7,590 nt of DNA from Bacteroidales bacterium (GCA_031259205.1 JAIRLS010000288.1:1-7590); one strand, 5' to 3'. Positions 1 to 5,789 are shown, counted from the stretch's first letter. Notes: generated by a model from the sequence alone, not told the origin. Program-made: numbers and translations.

Positions 1-37
1 TCCTTTCAGGACGTTCCGCATTCTCCAAAGCGCTTTT

Positions 38-56
38 AGACGCACGCCATGCGTCT
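38..56. repeat. Palindromic repeat element, copy 1
   Basis: The sequence AGACGCAC GCC ATGCGTCT forms a hairpin with a perfect 7-bp stem (38-44 with 50-56) and a 5-nt loop. It is followed by CTCTACATTC-type sequence (55-64), which also follows copy 3 (109-118). Its 19-nt length and layout match copy 3 exactly, so both belong to one family. Similar TAGAGACGCA...TGCGTCTCTA intergenic repeats are, from general knowledge, scattered through many Bacteroidota genomes; I cannot confirm copy number here. Confidence 0.8.
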
Positions 57-66
57 CTACATTCAC

Positions 67-106
67 GCTTTCAGGCGCACGCCGTGCTTTCAGGCGCACG
101 CCGTGC
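67..106. repeat. 19-bp tandem duplication inside the palindromic repeat patch
   Basis: Positions 67-85 are repeated without change at 86-104, and the next two bases (GC) continue the period. The unit begins GCTTTCAGG and contains the left arm and loop of the palindromic element. The first unit therefore holds a truncated hairpin (AGGCGCAC GCC GTGC, 73-87) lacking the outer half of its right arm, while the second unit runs into the intact copy 3. This looks like replication slippage within one element. Confidence 0.88.
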
Positions 107-110
107 GCCT
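92..110. repeat. Palindromic repeat element, copy 3 (intact GC-rich hairpin)
   Basis: AGGCGCAC (92-99), loop GCC, GTGCGCCT (103-110) gives a perfect 8-bp, mostly G:C stem. Compared with copy 1 at 38-56, the third stem pair changes from A:T to G:C on both arms, and the pair next to the loop changes from a C-A mismatch to C:G. It would fold in RNA from either strand. It lacks a following T-run in both directions, so it is not a standard intrinsic terminator. Confidence 0.85.
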
Positions 111-120
111 CTACATTCGC

Positions 121-178
121 GCCTTCGTGCCTTCGTGCCTTCGTGCCTTCGCGCCTTCGCGCCTTCGCGCCTTCGCGC
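121..178. repeat. Tandem array of an 8-bp unit, seven copies
   Basis: The unit is GCCTTCGY. Three GCCTTCGT copies (121-144) are followed by four GCCTTCGC copies (145-176) and a partial GC. The block order of the two variants suggests expansion by slippage from single founders. The period is not a multiple of three, so the array is unlikely to be coding. Arrays of this kind vary in copy number between strains and are easily mis-assembled. Confidence 0.93.
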
Positions 179-250
179 TATAGTGGAGGTCAGAAGAATT
201 GTTTTTCATAGCACCTCAAAAAAAGAATTAACCGAAACCGTGTAGAAATT

Positions 251-799
251 TTAACCGCCCTCCTTTCGTTGCCGGTTCGGTTCGATTTCCTTGTTGATGT
301 ATTTTGACAATACTTCGACAATGATGTTGCAACCAAGGCTTTCTATTCTGATGGCCACGCGGTGGGCGCCTCTAAATTCGGTTAAAACGCCGGAAAGACC
401 TTTCAGTTTGCCGCCCATGATTTTTACTTTTTCGCCGCTGATAAGAACCTGATTTACTACCTCCACATCATCGTCTTCAATGCCCGCTTCAATTTTCCGG
501 ATCACCTCCATTTCTTTTTCGCGAATAATTGCAGGGCGTCCTTCAAATCGGACAACCGTCACAATCGTATCGTCGTTGGCGGCGCTGCCTATTTGATTCT
601 CTTTGCAGCGGATAAAAACATACGATTTAAAAAGAGGTTCCAGAATTTTTTTCTTTCTGTCCGACCATTGCCTGATCACGGTTGTACAAGGTAAATAAGC
701 AGTGTATCCCTTACCAATCAGCATATCGTAAGCCTTTTTTTCGGAACGGGGTTTGGTATACAATACTCTCCACTGAAGTTTTCCCGTGCTCTTTTCCAT
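251..799 (-). CDS. UpxY/NusG-family transcription antitermination protein
   Basis: This 182-aa protein has the NusG architecture. An N-terminal NGN domain (about residues 8-105) opens with WRVLYTKPRSEKKA (10-23) and includes the LFKSYVFIRC strand (57-66). A C-terminal KOW domain (about 121-150) reads SGEKVKIMGG-KLKGLSGV. The length and the N-terminal W-x-V-x-x-T/K-P motif match the specialised NusG paralogs called UpxY in Bacteroidales rather than housekeeping NusG. Known UpxY proteins bind RNA polymerase in the leader of a capsule or exopolysaccharide operon and let it read through. The ATG at 799 sits 5 nt after the stop of the VOC gene, with no clear Shine-Dalgarno, so translational coupling is likely. 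Any target operon should lie leftward, outside the window. Assignment to the NusG/UpxY superfamily is firm; the polysaccharide target is inference. Confidence 0.9.
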   Translation of the reverse strand: MEKSTGKLQWRVLYTKPRSEKKAYDMLIGKGYTAYLPCTTVIRQWSDRKKKILEPLFKSYVFIRCKENQIGSAANDDTIVTVVRFEGRPAIIREKEMEVIRKIEAGIEDDDVEVVNQVLISGEKVKIMGGKLKGLSGVLTEFRGAHRVAIRIESLGCNIIVEVLSKYINKEIEPNRQRKEGG

Positions 800-804
800 G
801 CCGG

Positions 805-1182
805 CTACCGCTGTACAATTTGAAGCAAATTGCCTTCCGGATCGAAAAAATTACGAATCCGGCCTCCTCCTACTGCTTCAAATTCAGGTCCTTCCCACGA
901 CACGTGATGCTGTTCGAGCGTTTTTTCAGCCCGGTCAAAATCGGCTACTCGAAACGCCAGATGCGACAAGCCGGGCGTGCATGTATTTCTCTGCGGCCGC
1001 AGACTGCCGTCTTGCGGCATGATTTCGATATACGTCCCGTCGGGGGCTTCGATGATATATATCGGTTTGTCGGTACTTGCAAAAATCTTGTAACCAAGTA
1101 CATCGCAATACCACTTTGCCAATTTTGTCGTATCTTCGGCAGCGATGGCAGGATGATCCATTCCTGAAATAATTTTTTTCAT
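805..1182 (-). CDS. VOC (vicinal oxygen chelate / glyoxalase-fold) family protein
   Basis: This 125-aa cytoplasmic protein has the paired beta-alpha-beta-beta-beta layout of the VOC superfamily. The first module (about 4-56) contains MDHPAI, W-Y-x-D-V-L-G-Y (24-31) and Y-I-E-I (51-54). The second (about 72-123) contains LSHLAFRV (72-79) and FFDPEGNLLQI (112-122). Metal ligands expected from glyoxalase I-type members align with His10, Glu53 and His74, but the fourth position, usually Glu in GN-L-x-E, is Gln121. Members include glyoxalase I, dioxygenases, epimerases and antibiotic-binding proteins, and the substrate cannot be told from sequence. The ATG at 1182 is preceded by a promoter-like element at 1206-1213. 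The gene is the first of a two-gene unit with the UpxY-like gene. Confidence 0.92.
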   Translation of the reverse strand: MKKIISGMDHPAIAAEDTTKLAKWYCDVLGYKIFASTDKPIYIIEAPDGTYIEIMPQDGSLRPQRNTCTPGLSHLAFRVADFDRAEKTLEQHHVSWEGPEFEAVGGGRIRNFFDPEGNLLQIVQR

Positions 1183-1205
1183 ACTATAAATAATAAAAAT
1201 TTTAA

Positions 1206-1213
1206 CAAAGATA
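1206..1213 (-). promoter_or_regulatory. Candidate Bacteroidota -7 element for VOC-upxY
   Basis: On the minus strand the sequence reads TATCTTTG, a full match to TAnnTTTG, ending 23 nt before the ATG of the VOC gene in an AT-rich 58-nt spacer. No convincing -33 TTTG box was found at the expected distance, so the call rests on the -7 match and position. Confidence 0.55.
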
Positions 1214-1230
1214 AAGAACTGTTTTTATAT

Positions 1231-1256
1231 GAAAAAATAATTAATGAGAATTATTT
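1231..1256 (-). terminator. Possible weak terminator at the end of the WbqC-family gene
   Basis: An 8-bp inverted repeat, AAATAATT (1235-1242) and AATTATTT (1249-1256) around a 6-nt loop, overlaps the stop codon of the WbqC-family gene. Read on the minus strand it is followed by three more T residues, giving a six-T run. The stem is entirely A/T, so it would be weak, and it may be chance in AT-rich DNA. It lies just before the VOC promoter element, which fits a transcript boundary. Confidence 0.3.
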
Positions 1257-1873
1257 GTTTTCAGCACTTTAATCGTATCCGGTCCCATATTGAACAACAA
1301 GTCTAATATGCTAAGATTGGGTTGGAAATCAAACTTTTCGGAAAATACTTGCGCATAGGCGACCTGCGTAAATTCGGGATCCGGTTTTTGCCGGCTTCTT
1401 TTGGGATGAATCCCCGAACGGAAATCGGCAACGTCGGAAGGCATCCTTTGATAACTGTCGCTTTCGGCTATTTGGAAAGGAATTTGAACCAGCCGGCACA
1501 GCACGCGCATGATTTGCAGATTGAAATCGTACAAATGAGTATGGCGGGTCGTAAAAAAAGGCGTCAGTTCGTCAATGTAATATTCGTAGAACGGCGATCT
1601 GCGGTAGGCGGATTCGATGGCTTTCAAATGCAATTTCTGCCACGGCATGTTATACGCAATTTTTACTTCGGTAATGGGAACTTGAGGAAAAACACCTTTC
1701 ACTACGGGAACCGCCAGATTGAGCAGTCCGTTGGACGTCAGTATGGTACATCTGTTGCGATACGACTGTTTGCCGTAATGTTCGTGTTTCTCGATGACCA
1801 CCGGATAGCCCGATAAAAGTTTCGAAAAGTATTGTACCGGCGGAAAATAAGCCGTTGACAACAGAATTTTCAT
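1241..1873 (-). CDS. WbqC-family protein
   Basis: The 210-aa product resembles the WbqC-like family. Visible family features are the N-terminal strand followed by A-Y-F-P-P-V-Q-Y-F (8-16), the N-R-C-x-I motif (40-44), L-A-V-P-V (53-57), W-Q-K-L-H-L-K-A-I-E-S-A-Y (78-90) and S-P-F-Y-E-Y-Y (93-99). No signal peptide or membrane segment is seen. The family is named after a gene of an O-antigen cluster; its biochemical role is not established, and in Bacteroidota members are often found singly near cell-envelope genes. It starts 29 nt after the OmpH/Skp-like stop and is probably co-transcribed with it. The short gap contains a small inverted repeat (ACGCT-CA-AGCGT, 1891-1902). The sequence AAAGGA abuts the ATG, too close to act as a normal ribosome binding site. 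Confidence 0.87.
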   Translation of the reverse strand: MKILLSTAYFPPVQYFSKLLSGYPVVIEKHEHYGKQSYRNRCTILTSNGLLNLAVPVVKGVFPQVPITEVKIAYNMPWQKLHLKAIESAYRRSPFYEYYIDELTPFFTTRHTHLYDFNLQIMRVLCRLVQIPFQIAESDSYQRMPSDVADFRSGIHPKRSRQKPDPEFTQVAYAQVFSEKFDFQPNLSILDLLFNMGPDTIKVLKTNNSH

Positions 1874-1902
1874 TCCTTTGCGGAGAAGAGACGCTCAAGC
1901 GT

Positions 1903-2520
1903 TTACTTGCTTTCCTGTGCCGCTGCCGGCTTATACTGTGCGTTAATGCCGGCAATGACGGTTGTCGTAATGTCCAGCGACTGTTCGGAATACAGGATAT
2001 TTCCGCCGAAAGAACTTCCGAAAATAAAACGGTAGCCCTTGTTTTTGTTGTATTCTGCCAGATAGTCCATGATGGATTGAAGGCATTTACGGTACATTAC
2101 CTGTTCTTCTTCCTGCATTTGCAAGGCGTATGTGTCGCGCAAATTGCCCAGCGATTGCTGATCGGCCGCCAACTGCTGTTCCATTTCGGCAAGTGTGGCA
2201 CGTGTTTCCAGTCCTTTTTGAGCTTTATTTTGAAAATCGGTCACATCCTTTTGGAATTTTTTTACTTTATTTTCCAGTTCGGCGTCCAACTTCTTGCTTT
2301 TTTCTTGCAGTTCGGACGATAAATCCTTGTACATTTGATAATTTCTCATCAATGAGTCGATTTTCACAAAAACGACGTCGCCGTCGACAGCGGTTTGCCG
2401 ACTGGTTGTATCTTGCTGTTCCTCGCCGCCGGACGACGGTTTTTGGGCGAAAAACAGGACATAAAGCACAACTACTGCTATCAGCAGGATGCTTTCTAAA
2501 ATCAGGTTAAGTTTTTTCAT
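1903..2520 (-). CDS. OmpH/Skp-like periplasmic coiled-coil protein, membrane-anchored
   Basis: I take the start at the ATG at 2520 (205 aa, MKKLNLILES), not an in-frame ATG at 2568. The later start has a Lys-Lys N-terminus directly before the hydrophobic segment, and a promoter-like element at 2542-2549 lies inside the longer version. Residues 6-25 form one hydrophobic helix without an obvious signal peptidase site, so the protein is probably anchored in the inner membrane and faces the periplasm. After a polar linker (27-47) comes V-V-F-V-K-I-D-S-L (49-57), typical of the first strand of OmpH/Skp proteins. A long charged coiled coil (about 62-158) and a short C-terminal strand region with YRFIFGSSFGGNILY (163-177) follow. 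Skp-type proteins are chaperones for outer-membrane proteins; that role here is inferred. Confidence 0.87.
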   Translation of the reverse strand: MKKLNLILESILLIAVVVLYVLFFAQKPSSGGEEQQDTTSRQTAVDGDVVFVKIDSLMRNYQMYKDLSSELQEKSKKLDAELENKVKKFQKDVTDFQNKAQKGLETRATLAEMEQQLAADQQSLGNLRDTYALQMQEEEQVMYRKCLQSIMDYLAEYNKNKGYRFIFGSSFGGNILYSEQSLDITTTVIAGINAQYKPAAAQESK

Positions 2521-2541
2521 GGATAAAATTTTAAAATCGCG

Positions 2542-2549
2542 CAAAAATA
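2542..2549 (-). promoter_or_regulatory. Candidate Bacteroidota -7 element for the ompH-like gene
   Basis: The minus strand reads TATTTTTG, matching TAnnTTTG, and ends 21 nt before the ATG at 2520. It lies in the 55-nt gap after the phosphatase-fold gene. A GTTG about 16 nt upstream of it is closer than the usual -33 spacing. The element is also part of a small A/T palindrome (AAAAAT-AAT-ATTTTT on the plus strand, 2543-2557). Confidence 0.5.
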
Positions 2550-2575
2550 ATATTTTTCGATGAAACAACAGGCAT

Positions 2576-3457
2576 TTATCTGGAAATTTTTATATCCGCC
2601 ACCACCGGCAAATGATCCGAAGGATAACGCTGTTCTTTGGCGTCGGTGAGAACGCCGTATTTCAACACTGTGATTTGCCGGCTAACGAAAATATAGTCGA
2701 TGCGGTTCTTCAAGGGGGCGTCAAACCGGAAGCCGTTGAAAGTTCCCACCGGCCCGTAGGGTGGCATTTGGGTGACCTTGAAAGCGTCGGACAGCAGGGT
2801 CTCCATAGCGGCGATCTGTTCGGTTTCAGGCGTCGAATTAAAGTCGCCGGTGCAGATCGCCGGAATATTCTTCGCTATTTCGCTTATTTTCCGCACCATC
2901 AGTTTCCCCGATTCTTTTCGCGCCAACACGCCCTGATGGTCGAAATGGACATTAAAGAAATAAAATTCCTGCCGCGTGTAACGGTCTTTGAATCTTGTCC
3001 ACGAACAGATACGGTTGCAACAGGTGGCGTCCCATCCCTTGCCGGGACGGTCGGGAGTTTCGCTTAACCAGAAATCGCCCGATTCCAACGCTTCAAAGCG
3101 ATCGGTCTTGTAAAAAATGGCGGAATGTTCGCCTCTGTCGCCTCCGTCATCTCTGCCTTTGCCGGTGTAGGCATATCCGGGCATTTCGCAGAGGTAGTCC
3201 AGTTGGCGTTTTACGCCTTCCTGCGTGCCGAAGATGTCAAAATCGTGGTACAGCACCAATGCTTTCAGGTTTTCCTTGCGGTTTTCCCACTCATTGACGC
3301 CGTCGTTGGCGGGGCAACGCAGATTATAGGAGGCCACCCTGATAGAGGGTGATTCCGTTTTTTTGGAAACAGACCCTGCGGAAGCGTCTTTTGCAGATAC
3401 CGGACAGGCAAAAATGGTCGCCCATATCAGGCATCCCGATAAATATATGTTTTTCAT
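2576..3457 (-). CDS. Secreted endonuclease/exonuclease/phosphatase-fold hydrolase
   Basis: This 293-aa protein carries the full motif set of the metal-dependent endonuclease/exonuclease/phosphatase (DNase I-like) fold: SYNLR with Asn45, GTQEG with Glu80, FFNVHFDH with His171, GDFNSTP with Asp205 and Asn207, NRIDYIFVS with Asp254, and SDHLPV with Asp281-His282. All expected catalytic and metal-binding residues are present. Residues 1-22 form a signal peptide with a likely signal peptidase I site after V-S-A (20-22). LSGC at 6-9 looks like a lipobox but is too near the N-terminus. The enzyme should therefore act in the periplasm or outside the cell. Substrates in this fold range from nucleic acids to inositol phosphates, sphingomyelin and sugar phosphates, and cannot be chosen from sequence. 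It starts 19 nt after fumC and is probably read from the same promoter. Confidence 0.93.
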   Translation of the reverse strand: MKNIYLSGCLIWATIFACPVSAKDASAGSVSKKTESPSIRVASYNLRCPANDGVNEWENRKENLKALVLYHDFDIFGTQEGVKRQLDYLCEMPGYAYTGKGRDDGGDRGEHSAIFYKTDRFEALESGDFWLSETPDRPGKGWDATCCNRICSWTRFKDRYTRQEFYFFNVHFDHQGVLARKESGKLMVRKISEIAKNIPAICTGDFNSTPETEQIAAMETLLSDAFKVTQMPPYGPVGTFNGFRFDAPLKNRIDYIFVSRQITVLKYGVLTDAKEQRYPSDHLPVVADIKISR

Positions 3458-3476
3458 TGGATGATTTAAGAAGTAT

Positions 3477-4880
3477 TTACATTTGGATTTTTCCTACCAT
3501 TTTTGACGGGACAACCCACTGGTCAAATTCTTCGGCGGTGAGATAGCCGAGTTCTACCGCTTTTTCTTTCAGGGTTTTCCCTTCCTTGTGGGCTTTTTGA
3601 GCTATTTCTGCGGCTTTGTAATATCCGATTTTCGGATTGAGCGCAGTGACCAGCATCAAGGAGTTGTCCAGATGCTTTTTAATATTGGCTTCGACAGGTT
3701 CCAGACCGGTAGCGCATTTGTTGTTAAAGCTGACACAGCCTTCGCCGATCAGACGGGCGCTATGCAGGAAATTATAGATGATCAGCGGTTTGAACACATT
3801 CAGTTCGAAGTGACCGGTGGCGCCGCCTATGTTGATAGCCACGTCGTTGCCCAGTACTTGCGCGGCAATCATGGTGAGCGCTTCGCATTGAGTGGGATTG
3901 ACTTTGCCGGGCATGATGGACGAACCGGGTTCGTTGTCGGGAATATGCAGTTCGCCGATACCCGAACGCGGTCCGGAACTTAACATGCGGATGTCGTTAG
4001 CGATTTTCATCAGGCTGACGGCAACGGTTTTCAGCGCCCCGTGCGCTTCCACGATAGCGTCGTGCGAGGCCAGCGATTCAAATTTGTTGGTTGCGCTGAC
4101 AAACGGACATCCGGTAAGTTCGGCTATTTTTTTTGCCACGTTAACAGCATAATTATCGGGGGTGTTGATGCCTGTTCCTACGGCTGTCCCGCCCAGCGCA
4201 AGTTCCGAAAGGTGGGCAAGGGTGTTTTTGATTGCCTTGACGCCATGTTCCAGTTGGGAAACGTATCCGCTCAGTTCTTGCCCGACGGTAAGAGGAGTGG
4301 CGTCCATAAAGTGTGTCCGCCCTATTTTCACTACCTTCATATATTGCCGGCTCTTGGCTTCCAGAGTGGCTTTGAGTGTTTCAATACCGGGAAGGGTGGT
4401 TTCCATCAACATTTTGAAGGCGGCAATGTGCATGGCTGTCGGGAAGGTGTCGTTGGAGGATTGCGATTTGTTCACATCGTCGTTGGGGGCAAGGAATTTT
4501 TCCTTATCGGTGAGTTTTCCGCCGTGCAGCACGTGTCCGCGGCAAGCAATCACTTCATTAACGTTCATGTTGCTTTGTGTGCCGCTTCCTGTCTGCCATA
4601 CGACCAGCGGAAAAGACTCGTCAAGTTTTCCGGTGAGAATTTCGTCGCATACCCGGACGATCAGATCGCACTTTTCTTTCGGCAGTATGCCTGCCTCAAA
4701 ATTGACAAGCGCCGCCGCTTTTTTCAGGTAACCGAAAGCGTGTATGACCTCCTTCGGCATCCGGTTGACGTCGCGTGCAATATCGAAATTTTCAACACTC
4801 CGCTGTGTCTGCGCTCCATAATAAGCGCCGGCAGGCACCTGCACTTCGCCCATCGTGTCCTTTTCAATACGGTATTCCAT
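3477..4880 (-). CDS. fumC: Class II fumarate hydratase
   Basis: The 467-aa product has the length of E. coli FumC. It interconverts fumarate and (S)-malate in the cytoplasm, in the citric acid cycle or the reductive succinate branch. Family signatures are all visible: GSGTQSNMNVNEV (98-110), KSQSSNDTFPTA (138-149), GRTHFMDATPL with His190 (187-197), ALGGTAVGTG (228-237), and the superfamily signature GSSIMPGKVNPTQCEA (319-334) with catalytic-loop Ser320/Ser321 and Lys326. The ATG at 4880 is chosen because family homology begins there (MEYRIEKDTMGEVQVP). The reading frame stays open for another 248 codons upstream, but that part is antisense to the inositol monophosphatase gene. A promoter-like element lies at 4906-4913. 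Class II enzymes need no iron-sulfur cluster, unlike class I fumarases. Confidence 0.98.
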   Translation of the reverse strand: MEYRIEKDTMGEVQVPAGAYYGAQTQRSVENFDIARDVNRMPKEVIHAFGYLKKAAALVNFEAGILPKEKCDLIVRVCDEILTGKLDESFPLVVWQTGSGTQSNMNVNEVIACRGHVLHGGKLTDKEKFLAPNDDVNKSQSSNDTFPTAMHIAAFKMLMETTLPGIETLKATLEAKSRQYMKVVKIGRTHFMDATPLTVGQELSGYVSQLEHGVKAIKNTLAHLSELALGGTAVGTGINTPDNYAVNVAKKIAELTGCPFVSATNKFESLASHDAIVEAHGALKTVAVSLMKIANDIRMLSSGPRSGIGELHIPDNEPGSSIMPGKVNPTQCEALTMIAAQVLGNDVAINIGGATGHFELNVFKPLIIYNFLHSARLIGEGCVSFNNKCATGLEPVEANIKKHLDNSLMLVTALNPKIGYYKAAEIAQKAHKEGKTLKEKAVELGYLTAEEFDQWVVPSKMVGKIQM

Positions 4881-4905
4881 TTTAAAATAATAAAAGATTC
4901 CGCTG

Positions 4906-4913
4906 CAAAAGTA
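4906..4913 (-). promoter_or_regulatory. Candidate Bacteroidota -7 element for fumC
   Basis: The minus strand reads TACTTTTG, a full TAnnTTTG match, ending 25 nt before the fumC ATG. No clear -33 TTTG is visible. It is back to back with a matching element for the divergent operon at 4959-4966. Confidence 0.55.
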
Positions 4914-4923
4914 ATGAATTTTT

Positions 4924-4934
4924 ATGATTATCAT
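4924..4934. promoter_or_regulatory. Small palindrome between divergent promoters, possible operator
   Basis: ATGAT-T-ATCAT is a perfect 5-bp inverted repeat around one central base. It sits roughly where the -33 region of fumC should be, and about 25 nt upstream of the -7 element of the plus-strand operon. TTTATGATT occurs at 4921-4929 and again at 4945-4953. In DNA this AT-rich such patterns can arise by chance, so operator function is only a suggestion. Confidence 0.3.
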
Positions 4935-4958
4935 ACATGGAAATTTATGATTTTTGAT

Positions 4959-4966
4959 TATGTTTG
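4959..4966 (+). promoter_or_regulatory. Candidate Bacteroidota -7 element for the suhB-ydfG-ldh operon
   Basis: TATGTTTG matches TAnnTTTG and ends 25 nt before the ATG at 4992. As with the other elements here, a clear -33 box is lacking. The leader would be about 15-20 nt long. Confidence 0.55.
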
Positions 4967-4991
4967 CCGCTTCATATTTTGTAAAGTAAAG

Positions 4992-5789
4992 ATGATTCAT
5001 TACGAGGAATTGTGCATAAAAACATGCGAAATTGCCCGGCAGGCCGGAGCGTTCATTCGGCAGGAAGCAGGCGGGTTTTCGGCACAAAAGGTTGAAGTGA
5101 AAGGACTTCATAATTTCGTATCGTACGTTGATAAATATTCGGAGAAACTGATTGTGGAACAGTTGCGCCTGTTGTTGCCCGAATCCGGCTTCATCGCCGA
5201 AGAAGGCACTGCCGGTTGCCGCGGCGAACGCTTTAACTGGGTGATCGATCCGCTGGACGGCACCACCAACTTTATTCACGGCTTGCCGCCTTATGCGGTA
5301 AGTATCGGCTTGACCGATAACGGACGACCGGTTGTCGGCGTAGTTTATGAAGTAACATTGAACGAATGTTTTTACGCTTGGCAAGGCGGAGGGGCTTACC
5401 TGAACGGCAAACAGATACGGGTTTCGGACAGACCGGCGGTAAAAGACGCATTGATAGCCACGGGCTTTCCCTATTGCGACTACCATTTGATGCGTCCTTA
5501 CATTGATTGTCTGGAATATTTTTTGCGTCATTCGCATGGGGTACGGCGGTTGGGTTCCGCTGCCGTCGATTTGGCCTGTGTAGCCTGCGGACGGTTTGAA
5601 GCCTTCTACGAATACGGGCTTCACCCGTGGGACGTCGCCGGAGGAGCGCTCATCTTACTGGAAGCCGGAGGAAAGGTAAGCGACTTCGCCGGCGGCAGCA
5701 ACTATATCTCCGGCAAGCAAATCATCGCTGCCAATGATTCCTTATTCAATGAATTTTCAGAAATCATACAACAATATCTTCAACCATGA
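4992..5789 (+). CDS. suhB: Inositol monophosphatase family (SuhB-like) phosphatase
   Basis: This 265-aa cytoplasmic enzyme belongs to the Mg-dependent inositol monophosphatase family. Metal-binding motifs are complete: Asp47 in V-S-Y-V-D, Glu70-Glu71 in I-A-E-E-G, WVIDPLDGTTNF (83-94) with Asp86 and Asp89, and HPWDVAGG (211-218) with Asp214. Such enzymes release phosphate from myo-inositol 1-phosphate and related small sugar or nucleotide phosphates. The symbol is by family similarity; a role in ribosomal RNA maturation, as reported for E. coli SuhB, is not implied. The ATG at 4992 is where family homology starts. The frame is open far upstream, but only antisense to fumC. The gene leads the operon, and its stop TGA overlaps the next start in ATGA (5786-5789). 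Confidence 0.95.
   Translation: MIHYEELCIKTCEIARQAGAFIRQEAGGFSAQKVEVKGLHNFVSYVDKYSEKLIVEQLRLLLPESGFIAEEGTAGCRGERFNWVIDPLDGTTNFIHGLPPYAVSIGLTDNGRPVVGVVYEVTLNECFYAWQGGGAYLNGKQIRVSDRPAVKDALIATGFPYCDYHLMRPYIDCLEYFLRHSHGVRRLGSAAVDLACVACGRFEAFYEYGLHPWDVAGGALILLEAGGKVSDFAGGSNYISGKQIIAANDSLFNEFSEIIQQYLQP

Larger units (their letters stand above)
1..250. other. Non-coding region downstream of the upxY-like gene, repeat-rich
   Basis: I see no credible gene here. The left two thirds is GC-rich and repetitive: hairpin elements at about 38-110, then an 8-bp tandem array at 121-178. The right third (179-250) is AT-rich and ordinary, with a loose inverted pair GAGGT (186-190) / ACCTC (213-217) separated by 22 nt. 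No stem followed by a T-run was found after the upxY-like stop codon, so transcription from that gene may continue leftward through the repeats into whatever lies beyond the edge. Confidence 0.75.

Noticed and set aside
38..178. Possible CRISPR-like array.
   Set aside because: The repeats are 8 or 19 bp, directly adjacent with no unique spacers of regular length, and no cas genes are near.
111..209. Small minus-strand frame of 32 codons starting MKNNSSDLHY with GAGGTGCT before its ATG.
   Set aside because: Most of it is translation of the 8-bp tandem array (Arg/Lys/Ala-rich repeats). The array period is not a multiple of three, and the product looks like low-complexity chance coding.
186..217. 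GAGGT / ACCTC inverted pair after the upxY-like gene considered as a terminator or leader hairpin.
   Set aside because: Only five pairs across a 22-nt loop, and on the transcribed (minus) strand the T-run comes before rather than after the stem.
682..1167. Open plus-strand frame of 161 codons across the VOC and upxY-like genes.
   Set aside because: It is antisense to two genes with clear family motifs and its translation resembles no family I recognise.
1891..1902. Small inverted repeat ACGCT-CA-AGCGT between the ompH-like and wbqC-like genes, considered as an operator or terminator.
   Set aside because: The 5-bp stem has a 2-nt loop, no T-run follows it, and the 29-nt gap looks like an ordinary intra-operon spacer.
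2543..2557. A/T palindrome AAAAAT-AAT-ATTTTT considered as a terminator after the phosphatase-fold gene.
   Set aside because: The stem is six A/T pairs with a 3-nt loop, too weak for an intrinsic terminator, and it overlaps the likely -7 element of the ompH-like gene.
4041..4991. Long open plus-strand frame upstream of and in frame with the suhB-like gene.
   Set aside because: It is antisense to fumC, shows no recognisable protein features, and family homology begins at the ATG at 4992. It mirrors fumC codon usage.
4881..5624. In-frame 248-codon upstream extension of fumC on the minus strand.
   Set aside because: It lies wholly antisense to the inositol monophosphatase gene, whose complete motif set shows it is the real gene. 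FumC homology begins at 4880 and gives the standard 467-aa length.
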